A DNA stretch of 64,000 nt from Chaunax sp. Z400 (lineage: Eukaryota; Chordata; Actinopteri; Lophiiformes; Chaunacidae): the NCBI GenBank assembly GCA_037577475.1, contig CM075193.1, forward strand, positions 7,464,617 through 7,528,616, in the 5' to 3' direction. This document shows, piece after piece, positions 51,001-63,000 of this stretch (positions within the stretch are counted from its first letter, which is position 1; each line of letters opens with the position of its first letter). Below the pieces are notes generated by a model. It was not told where the DNA came from, searched no databases, and saw only the letters and a list, made by a program, of their open reading frames with translations. A program made the position numbers and the translations under genes.

Positions 51001-54000
51001 CAAAAACATTTCTCATTGGGTGATACTATGTTATCTACTGGCATCATAAGTGCAATAAAATGTTGTGACATCTGCTAAATCACATCAACAGATTCATTAG
51101 AGAGAGGATACTGAACCAACCTTCATGACTCCTTGCTGGATGAGAGGTGACGAGTGATTGACTAGGACGATGAGGGCCTCTGGCTGAATGAGCTTGTCCA
51201 TCACCTCCTCAAGCATGAGGTCAGGCAACAAAAGCAAGATGCCCCTCAGAAGATCATAGAGTCCACAGCAGATCAGCACCAGGCAGTCCTCAGTGCTGGA
51301 CCTGAGAACAAAAGCGTTGGCTTTAGTGCTGAATTACTGACCAGGGCAGTTCGATTTTCTATTTATTGAGATAAGTGTCTTGAAGAGTGTGTATACAACT
51401 ATGTACTGAGTTATCTTCACCATCAGCCCTGTTAGCATTGACTATTTAAACTATTAGGTTTTGTCTTGGCAGCAGACAAATTTCTGTACTTGCCATCAAA
51501 ATGCTGATGGGTAAAAAACAATGCTGTACAGAACCAGTGCTGTAAAAATTAATTTTGTTAACTGGGAGTAAAGTTTGCACACCCTAGTGTTATAAAACTT
51601 CCATCAATCATTGGAGAAGGTAAAAACACATGACATCCTGCTGTCCTCAATGAAGACACAACATTGGCAGGAAAATTAAAGTATAACATCAGAATATTAA
51701 ACCAACACCTGCCATGAATTTGAACGCAAGACATTTTTTTCTTGAAAGTTTCTGCTCAGCTTGAAATTCATCAACAAATCAAAGCAGATTCTTAATGTCA
51801 GACAGCTCACATTGTGAACAATAAAAAGACGAAGGTGAGTTTTATGAGAATACAGCATGACAATGAAAGAATCTGTTTAAATTCCTCTCAACTTAAGTCT
51901 GCAGCTGCTGGCAGGTGGGAATAAACTGAAATTGTCACAGCAGTACAAATACTTTTAAAAGTTGGCTAAGGATTATAATCATAACATAAGGCCTCTATTT
52001 AGATTATGCAAATCCATTCTTGGGTCTTCTCGATCAAATAAAACCAGTGGTAAAATCTTTGGATTTATGTACCAGAACAAAACCCAAATGGACATGTAAC
52101 TAGATCACATGTTGAAAGAGGCTGTCAGTGCTCACTGCAAATCATATACACCAATGTCTGGTATGAGCTGACTCAATTTATTCTAGAAATACTATCAGTA
52201 ATGATATTGGGTATCCTGTTAGCAACTATTGTAGCATACCTGTCATTGGACTCAGTTTTGCTGTGTGCTCTCTCGTAGCCAGGAGAGTAGGTGTAGCTCT
52301 CCCAGTCTTCAGGCATGGAGCCCCGGTCAGCCCCACTGGGCCAGCGGCCGATTGTCAGCGAGCCGTTAGTAGCTGGGAAGGCCAGGCCCAGACTAGCCAG
52401 GTTGCTGGGGCTCCGCTGGAAGGACTGGATGCCTTTTAGGCTGTCCGGGCGGAGCGGTGCCTCGTCGCTGGCCCAGTCACTCCTGTCCTCAGGCTCTGCC
52501 ACCCCCACGCTACCCTCTGCAAGGCTATCCACCTCCTCGTCCCGCTCCTCCTCCACGCTGATGGAAGGGGTGCGCAGGGCTCCTCTTTCATCTATGTCAT
52601 TAGAGTCACAGATTGTCTTGGCTGATTCACAGCTGCTGAGGAGCTGCTCATCACCTCCGCCCTTCTTGAGGGTCTCTGTGCTGCCAAGAACCTGTTGAGT
52701 GGCGAGGGAGCCACATTCACTTTCACCTGTTTCATTTGAGCTACACTGTCCGAGGCGAGGTGTCAGTAGTGGGGAGGCATATGGAGATGGTGCCAGACTA
52801 GGTGGGCGTAACGACTTATCATCACCTCCATGTTCAGGAGAAGGACCATGAAGATGGCCTGGAAAACCAAACAAAATGATTCAACACATAAAATTGTAAG
52901 AACTATAACCAAAGTTTGCAAAGAGCCTTATTTGTATGCCTCTCAAACAAATAACAATATTGACAGACCTGAGGCTGTGATGAATAACATGATGTGGCAG
53001 TGCTGAATTGTGGTTGTTCGTTGATAAAATTGCACATGTAATTGTGTTGGCGCAGGAAATATATATCTTGTGTTAACAGAGCCAGTCTTGTTTTTGTACT
53101 GTTGAATTAAGCCCAATGTGTTTTTGCACATATTCCAACCAAATCCGTTTAATTTATACAGCCTTGTCCTGAGGGGTGCTTTGACAACAAAACAGGCTTA
53201 TAATAAAAAATTTAGTAAAACAATAAAAGCAAAACTAAAAGAGTCCAAATGACATCAGTTGAGATAGTTAATAAAGGCAGACTCTGTAAGAACAACTGTT
53301 AGGAGCAGCAGTTAGAGTATCTCTTTTTTAAGCAGTTATACCCTCATGGGCAGCATCACTGAAAACGGTCGGGGAGAGGGACATCACAGAGCTGCTGGCA
53401 GATTTTCCTCCACTGCTGGACTGTCTCAGGTACATAATGGACTGAATCTTCTCCTGGTACAGCTTCCCATCTGACAAATAAGACACAAAAAAAGAACTCA
53501 GTGTCTCATATTCTATCATATTCTGAAGACGGAAGAGCTGCTTTCAGCTGTGCTGCTATCTCACCTATGTGTAATGAGAAGTAGAAACTGGATGGAGTGT
53601 GGCAGACGTAAGTGTTGGTTGGTGGGTGAACAGCCAGCAGGAAGTTGTAGATCAGCTTCAGCAGGTCCATGTCAGGAGGAGACCCAAGCACCTCCTGGAT
53701 GATTTTGACAAATGACAGACAGACTTCCTGTGGGATGGCGGTCAGATGCTCGTCCCGATGCTCCTTAAGAAAACACAATGAAGTCAGAAACAGACTCTGA
53801 CAAGATAAACGTTTTCTTAGAGCTGCTTTAGGGTAGTGATCTACCTGTAACACCTGGCAGGTGAGCAGGAAACGATGCACTACTTCAGCCTTGAGGAGCT
53901 GCCGGATGTTGAAGACCTGATGAGGGTGGTGCACCCTGATGAGGATCTCTAATGCAGTAAGCAGTGTTTCCCAGACTCCACACTGACAGGAACAAAACAA

Positions 54001-57000
54001 ACAGATTGACAATCGAGAGGCTCACATTAAGTAGTTCTTCAGCATCTAATCGTAGGGCTGAGGGTACCATTACTCCTCAGCAAAGAAAAGGGGCAGCACA
54101 GGATGCAAAACATCACTTTGAATTAATCAGTGTATTTTATAATACACTAAAAGCTGGGTGGAACTCTGATTTTAAAAATACAACTTGCATTTCAAATGCT
54201 TAAAGCCTTTTTTACTTAGCTGGAATGCATGATTAGCAGTCGATGAGTGTTACCCCACAAACCTTTGGGTTTTTTCAGGAAATAAACTGAACATAAAAAT
54301 GAGTACAAACTAATTTACTCCTTTTAAATTCTGGGGTTGTTTGAAGAAACATGGTAAAAACTGAAATTCATGTGCCTGAGACTACTGGGAGTGTCTCCTG
54401 AGGTGCATGAATTTATTACCACCTCATCATTAGACGATGATGTTTTGAACTTTCTTCCCCTCATCAGGAATGGATGTTAATAAATGAACAGGCCTTGGGA
54501 GAATCTTGAAATGTGCAGATTCAGTGAAGTCATTCATCTTTAACAATGTTTCTGTTTTCTCTCTTTTCTAAGTCTGGTGAGACAACAGCTCATAATTTGG
54601 ACCGGGGTCATCAAATGGTGGCCCACAGGCCAAATCCAGACTGTGAGAGGCTTCTATCTGGCCGTGAAGCTTTTTGACATAACAGGAAAAAAGATTTTTA
54701 TTTTTAACTTTTGCCATAAAAGGGATTTCAACGGGCATGAGGCCAGCTCAGTAGAGCCGCCTGGGTCCTACTATTACCTAAGTTGCTTCCATAGACTGCT
54801 AACCTGGGTTTTTAAATAGTGTTTTATTTCTCTCTTTGTTTGAGTAGCCTGCTACTGTTTATGTGTTGCTGGTGTTTTCAATTACTTTTGTTTTAGTCAT
54901 TATTGTTGTCAAGTTGCTACTGTTTTAGTTTTATTGTCCAGAATGGTTGTTTCAGTTCTTTTTGAATGTTATTAACCCATTATTTTCGCAACTTGCTCCT
55001 CCTCCCATTTTTAGAAACCAACTGTTTTTTTCTTTTCTTTTAATTTTTAGTTTGGGATTATTCTGTCTCTGAGATTTAATTATTAGTTTATTCAGACTGC
55101 ACTGTTGGGATATCTGGCCTGTTGGTTTGTGTTTCTCAACTAAGGAGTGTTTGGGTGAATGTGCGTTTGTTTCCTGTTGAGCATGTGTGGTGTGCGATAG
55201 TATAGGCCAAGCCTTGTGACCTGTGTTTCTTTATAAGTTTCATTTTATACTCACTCACATACTCACAATCACCCAGAGCCAGGATGGGGTTAGGATTTAC
55301 TCTCATTTTACCTTATCACTTTTTAAATTATTTTATTTTATCTTGGTATTTTGTCAATTCAATAAAGTTGTTTTTGAAGTGTGTTTCATGTAATAATATT
55401 CTGTCATGTCTTGTCTGTTTTTGTTAGACATTGTGACTCCCATTACTAATCTGATATTTAATAACTGTTTCTGTGATGTTTGTGTTTACCTCAGCCTTAG
55501 CCCAGATCTTCCAGTCCAGCAGGACGTCTGAGAGAAGCTTGATATCCTGCACCACAGCAACGGACTCGGTGTCCAAACAGAACTGGCCATCGTCCCCCAG
55601 GATGAGGATGGGTCTACTGCAGCAGCCATCCAGTAAAGTCTAGAAAGTCATCAGAAATACAGCCACTGGATGGGACTTTCTGGCACAGCACTACACTAGT
55701 TGAATCCCTCTTAAAGGACAGGGACTACTTTGTGTCTATAGGTAATTAGAGTGGACAAAATGATGGCAGAGTTCCCCAAGGCTCCGTTCTGGGGCCTGTC
55801 CTGTTCGACATCTACATGCTCCCTCTGGCTAAGATTATAGAAAACAATAGAATATGTTACAATAATTATGTAGGTGACGCGCATAACCATATCACCTGGG
55901 GACTATAATTCCATAAAAGCTCTGAGTAAATGCACTGCTCAAATTAACAAATTGATGTGCAAGAATGTTCTTCAATTAAACAAACATGAAACTGAAGTCA
56001 GTGTTTTTGGAGACAAAGACGGATGATTAAAAGTCAGCGCACAGCTCCAGACGGTGATAAAAAATGACAAACCAAGCCATAAATCTGGGTGTAGTCATGG
56101 ACAATTAAGACACATTAAGACAATTACAAAGTCAGCCTACCTTAAGAACATATAGAGGATTAAAAGACTTTGGAATTTTTGGAAAGTCTTTGGAAAAACC
56201 TGTCCATGTGTTTATCTTCAATTGACTCAAACCCTTTAATGGTGTGTTTACAGGTCTCTCTCTAAAAAAAAAACCAACTTCGACAGCTGCAGCTGTTTAA
56301 GAATACTGTGGATATATCTGTCCAGTTGTCTGACCTCTACACTGGCTTCCTGTCTGTCAAATGACTAATTTCAAAATACTGTTGTTGGTTTATAAAGCAG
56401 CGAATTGTTTAGGTCAAAATACATCCGAGATCTGCTTTGACGTTATGAACCATTCAGACCCCTCATGTCCCCAAGAGCCAAAACTAAACATGGAGAAGCA
56501 GCATTCAGTTTTTATGCTCCACATATCTGGAACAAACTGCCAGAGAGGTGCAGGCCTGCTAAAACTGTCACTTCTTTTAAACCAAGGATGAAGACCTTCT
56601 TATTTCCTACTGCCTTTTATTTAATGGAGTAGTTACTCATTTCTTACACTGCACTGTAACTGTTACTGTTGAATTTCTTATTTAATTTTCTATTCAGCCA
56701 TCACAGAGCTCAATTACAGAGATGGTTAGAGGGTTGAGTGACAGCAGGGTAACCAGCACCTGCTCAAAGAAACAACGGTGTTTTGCTGAATCAGGTTAAC
56801 GGTAAAAAAATAAATAGATGAAAAATATCAAATAAATTAAATCAAATTTTCACTGCACAGATCAGCTGAGGCTGTGGGGAGAAGACAGCAGAGACTTTTT
56901 AAGTGTGACTAACCTTCAGCATATGATATCCCACGATGCATTTTGACTTGATGAGGACCTGGTGGATCATAGAGTAAACATGGTAACAGTCCATTTCATG

Positions 57001-60000
57001 GATGCGGTGTTGGTTAAACTTGGACAAAGACAGCAGCACCCGCAGGGCCAGAGTCTGAGTCTTCTCACAGTCACTGAGCTCCACCGTCTGGACAATGAAG
57101 AGTCAGAGGTGAGGGACAGAAAAGAAAGAAAGAAAGAAAACACATTGTTTTACACTGCTACAGTAAGTCTGTTCTCACAAAAGCAAAACATGTACAACGT
57201 ACAACAATGCTAATTGTCTGAAAATAACACAAATTTGTCATTTTATCTTTTGGGCTGGCCGCCTTCCTCATATTTATATCTGACAGCATACATACTTCAA
57301 AATTAAAAGGGTCTCTAAACTGCAAGACTGCACCTAAGGATTTTTTTCCACAATTGATTAGTCTGCCAATTATAATCTTGATTAATCAAAAAATTAATTA
57401 AAAGTCTATGAAACACAACTCAGTTAAAATGCCAAGCACAATTTTTAAGAGCCAAACATGCCGTCACTGAGCACTGGGGTCCAACAGGGCTGTGTGCTCG
57501 GTGCAATGCTCTACTCACTAAATATGAATTTCTTCATTGTTGTTTGTCGTTTAAAAAAGTAACAAAGGAGTAATAATGAATATGTGAAGTAATGTGACAC
57601 ATTTTCCTACATTGCTGTGATGTGACTGTATTTTTGTGGTTTATTAAATCAAATCTGTTACTTTTTGCACTCTCAAATACATCCATCTAAATGCTAAGGA
57701 TTCCAGAAATATCATGAGCTCTTCTGAATCAGCTAGAGCTCCATTACAAATATGAACCATCTTACCTGTGCGAAGAGGAAGACAAAGTTTCCTGTTCCTC
57801 CGATTTTGTGTAAGACGCTCTGCAGGCCTTGGGTTTTAGTGGGGCGTAGAGCTCTGAGAGAGTTCGGCTCCAGTGAAACACTTTGCACTTCCTTGGAGCT
57901 GAACGGCCGCTGGATAACCACTGTTTTGGCCTGACCCTTCAGTCTGATAACAGGCTCATAGATAGTGTAGACTCTGGGACTGCTGGGGGCGTATACTACA
58001 GCCAAACTCTCCTGTTCAGGAAAACAATGCACATAATTATTTATCATTTTCAACCAAAACTGTTATCCTGTAACTTTGAATTACTTACAGTTTGAGAGAT
58101 TTTGTACCGATATTTTTGCTTTAGAGTATAACACAATTCCAAAAGATGAGGAGGGGAAGTCATTAATTATTCTTGTCTAACCCCCTTCTTGAATATTTTT
58201 TAAATAAGCAAAGCTATTATCAATAAATCCATTAGCAGTTAAAGGGATGAAAACTATTTTCACTCTCACTGAAATAGCTTCAACTTAGTTGTAATAGCTT
58301 TTTATATTGGGGGAAAAATTGGTCCCTACCGTGCAGTATCATTAATGACAGCTAATTGGAATAGCACATTACCCATACACCGTGAAATGAAACAATAAAT
58401 GAGACATAGGAGAGATTTGCTATGCTTGCAGAGCACTTAAATCACAAAGCACAAGTACAGAGTTTACAGAGTCATTCTGTATTTTGGTACAAATTGACAG
58501 GCAGTAATTGTTCAAGAGTGCCAATAAAACATTTCTTTTACTATGTTATATTTTGTAAGTGCATGCTTTGTGTTGTGATGGGGACGGAGCTTCATGCAGA
58601 CTTACAACCAAAGCTGTTGTGTCCACATCCTTATTCTTCATCAGAAGCTCTCGCACATGATCACACTTCAGGGTTTCCTCAGAGACAAACTTGGAGAATG
58701 TCCCACTGGGCTTGCCATATTTGCAGGGCATGATTGAGGTGAGGTCAGGTCCGCTGGTGTACAGGTAGAGAGCCTCCTCAGCGCCTATTCTAGATCCTGA
58801 AATATGGAGGCAAATAGTCCAATTCACTGTCTTAATGAGACATTTTGAAAAATTCAACATGGATCCTACATCAGCCCATTATGTAAATGATTTAGAATAT
58901 TTCATTAATAACCCATACAGCAATAACATGTGTTATGCAAAGCTAGAACCTAGAGGAGCCATGTAATGTGCCCATGATGTTTTGTTTCTTGTTTTCAATG
59001 TAGTCCTTCATTTCCAGGAAACTGCAACCTACAATGAACTCCAACCACAGAGAGACTTAAGTGTGTCGGTTTCTGTCAACTCTCTCATCAGTTGGTTTCA
59101 CAGCTTGAGACTGCCTTGAGGCAAGCCATTCAAAGCCAATAAGAGGCAAAAAGAGCAATATTCAGTAAGCATCCCTAGAGAATTCTGAGAATCAGCCAAG
59201 CAGCTACAGGCTTTTACCACTACAACCACTAGACTGGATATGCTTTAAAGATATGACCGTACCCATACCATTAATGTGTATTTAACAGCATATACTGCAT
59301 AAAAGAGACACAGGTAATTAGTGTTTTCTACAGGGAGCAACACTGAAGCTGAACAGATTAAGGACTGAAACAGATTGTATGCATGCATGTAGAGTGAAAT
59401 GATGAGCGACCGATTGGGGTTAAGTGTCTAAGCTTTTACATGATTACAGTCAGATAATGAAGGATAGGAGTCCTACCGTTAAAGAGAAGAACAGTGCCCA
59501 TGCTCCAGCATTCATCCTGCTTCAGAAGTTCCCCAGAGGATGGGATACAGTGTCCCAACATGCAGAAAGTTTTGTTGCTGTCAGAGGATAAACTAGCCTT
59601 CCTGGGTAGAGTGTAGTCCAAAGAAACCTCACATTTCCTAAACAAAAGCAGGTGAAGTGAATGTTAATGGTCACGTTTTTATCAGATTTAAAGCTGCATT
59701 GTTATTACACATGTTCCTCACCTGATGCCACACACCCACACAACCACACAGCCATGGATGTTCTTCTTGCCTTCAGTCTGTTGGGTGTAAGTGAGGCCGA
59801 GGTGCTGCCATTGGCCCACACTGAGTAGTTCCTCATCAGAGTCTGCCTGTGCCAGCAGCCCAGCTTTTATTTCATCGTTTGGGTCTATACAAATTCTGAG
59901 GGAAAAGCATATTATAAAATACTTCAAAGCCCATAAACTATGAATGCTTGAGAAATAGAAACATATTCTTCACACACATCTTTGAGACTCTCTCTCTCTT

Positions 60001-63000
60001 TGAATACTTGATGCTGAAAATCACCTGAATGTGAGAGAACCCGTAGAGAAGTCTGCCCACACTTGAAGCATCAGTGCCTTGGAGCCCATGGATAGAATAT
60101 GAATGAGGCCTTCCTCCACCAATCTAGTCCCAGCCTGAGAGGAGCCATGGTGGGACTCAGCTGCAGGAGGGTTTCTCTCCTCTGAAAAACAACGAGTGAA
60201 AAATCTCAAAACCAGTTCACACTTATGGACTTTTGACATAAAAGTGTCTTGGTGTTTTGTGTCTCACCCTCATCTTCGTCCCCGTCCTGCTTCTCCTGCT
60301 CTGTCACCCTCAGCCACATAGAGGCGCTGAAGCCGTTGGCCATGTGGGGCCAGCAGTTCTGGCCTACCAGGGGCAAGTGAAGAGGAGCAGTGTGCCATGG
60401 GGAGGACCGGAGATGGCTTGGTCGGTACGCAATATCCCCCTCCCTGCGTCCAGAAGACAGTTTGCCCTTCCACAGCAAACCAACACTTTTCCCCCCAGCA
60501 GCACCGTTCTGTCTGGAGCTGGCGGACACCCCTCCTGGCATTGAAGCCCCAATGATTATGGGAAATGACAAGAAGTGAAGAGGTTCCATATTCATGTTGG
60601 CTTCAACGATCTGTAGAATGCCTTCAAGTAAAACATCCTGGAAAGCAAACGTGAAGTAAGAAAACACTTGAAGAATAAAAACACTTGACATATATATGCC
60701 AACCCTGCACATTCACAATATTTCAATTAAGTTTTTTTGGATCAAAACATTTATTAAAGTTAATAAAAAAATTACATACATACAGTACCAGCCACTCTAC
60801 ATTGCTGAGCTGTTTAATTGCTTTAACAGGCGATACATTTAAAATACCTCAGCATTAAACCTGTGGGAAGTCTGTGTGTCTTAAAAAACAATCCATAACA
60901 AAATGACTATATGTGGCCAATGCAGCCACTGATATGTCTCACTTTCATATGAGGATATCACAGGTCACAGGTCATTATGTTCACATGGTGAAAAATAACT
61001 ACTCCCTTTGGGAACCTGCTTCTTGGGGACATGTTATTAATGATGTCTGCTGCTGGATTCCAATTAATCACAAACCTGTGGTAGTAAGTTGTACTATAAC
61101 ATCTGCTTCCCACACATTAGTGTTCATTGTACATAGATTGAAAGATGCCTAAGAGCATCATCTGTCGATTTGAGTTTTAAAGATAGAAGAAGTAGAACCA
61201 AGAAGTGACAGGACAGTGCGCCTGTGGCTCAGGAGGTAGAGTGACTACTCGGAAGGTCAGCTACTACTGTATGAATGTATGGGTGAATGCTGGGTAGTGT
61301 AAAGCACAATGAGTAGCCGGTCAGGCTAGAATGGTGGTATATAAGTACAGTCCCATTTACCATTTACAGGACTACAGGACTCTTACTCATAAGTTCTTAT
61401 TCATGCTGAAAAAATTATGTGCAGACACTGTGAACATAAGCTATCAGTGTCAACACCCTGAATGTAAGATAACAGGGCAGTGTTGAGAGACTGATGGGGC
61501 TATTTACTGTAGGTGGAGTCTTCTCCAGGAAGAGGCGAATCAATAGAGACAGTTCCTCCGCTGTGATTCGCTGGCTCACCATGGCAACCAGCAACTCTAC
61601 TAGCACCGTCTGGCATTCTAAATGTAAACCAATAAAGAACAGATTACGTTAATAGTTTTCATTCACTTGGACATCACCAGGGAAAAAAACACAACACAGC
61701 ATCACTGCCTGATTTGCTCTCAGCAGAAAATCTCTTCTCCAAAGAGGAAATCAGACATAAATGCATAACAGATACTCTAAAATATTTAACATATAGAATA
61801 TGAGGGTTGTGTGCTAATTAATAAATACTTATTAATGATGTACAGTACCAGGCAAAAATTTGGACACAGTTTCCTATTCAAGTGGATGGGAAGGTATGTC
61901 CCAACTATTGACTGGTACTGTATATGACGTTTAGCCTGTGACAACCATCTTGGCTTCCTGTTTGGGCTGCCCTTCTCGTTAGAAGGGAAACAGGAAGGGC
62001 ATTGATTTCACCTGTGCCTGCTGCACCTCAGCTATATAAGCTGATGGTTTCAGCAGGTTTTCCTCTCTCTCTGGGCACATGGACATCGGGTTTGTTTGGT
62101 AGATTTCTTTTGTGTTCAAATGCTCTGTTCATCCCATTTCACTATTGTCTTTGGTTAATTATATTCTGTTGAATAAACTATTAGTTGAAAGTCATGTGTT
62201 GTCCTCTCCTCTTTGTCCTTCCCTTGAGCCGGGCTGTGACAAGCCTATGAGATTATTAAAAAAAAACATGGAAAATGGCATGCGCTCAATTTCGTTTTTC
62301 AGTAATTCTGTGCGATATGACAAACTTTCACCTTGATTATGATTAATGAACAATAAGGTTTAATTATTTAATCAGTTATAATTTTTTATTATTGTTTGGT
62401 GTCAACTTCACAGAAGCCAAAATGCACCCAAGTGACGGACACTGCATTCTTTTAAATTATAAGCTCTTCTGATTGAGACCTATTTCTCTGTTTTTGTGCT
62501 CATGTCATCCATGCCACTTCACATGAATGCATCTTCGTTTTGAGAGAATGCGGACTAAGGGCAGAGGCACATGACTGTACATGACGTAGTACTTTTTTAA
62601 GGACAGCTCATGAGTGTACGAAGGGGGGAAAGCATTAGTCAAATTAACAAACATGAGCAAGATCAAGTCGTTGAGAGGTTTTAAATGTCAGTGGTAATAC
62701 ATTCTCTGTTAATTGCCCAGCTCTTAACTGGTGACAGATTTTTCCAAGAAATACTAAAATTATTCACACAGACTATGACATTTGAACTCAGTCGAAATGT
62801 CAACAGCAGGACAGACAAATCTCAAGAAACACAACTAACTAAGTGTACCCAGTATTTGTCCTTAGATGTCACACATGAATAGTATCCTACAGTGTGAGAT
62901 AGGACAAAAATAAACCACAAAAAATAACAAACCTCTAAAAGAGGGCTCTGTTTGGCTGAGGATGTTGTGAAAGCCAGACAGGATGGTTTTGACTCCTCCC

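Noticed and set aside
52315..52698. 127-codon plus-strand frame opposite the largest lyst exon
   Set aside because: It is the antisense shadow of a coding exon with strong codon structure in the lyst frame.
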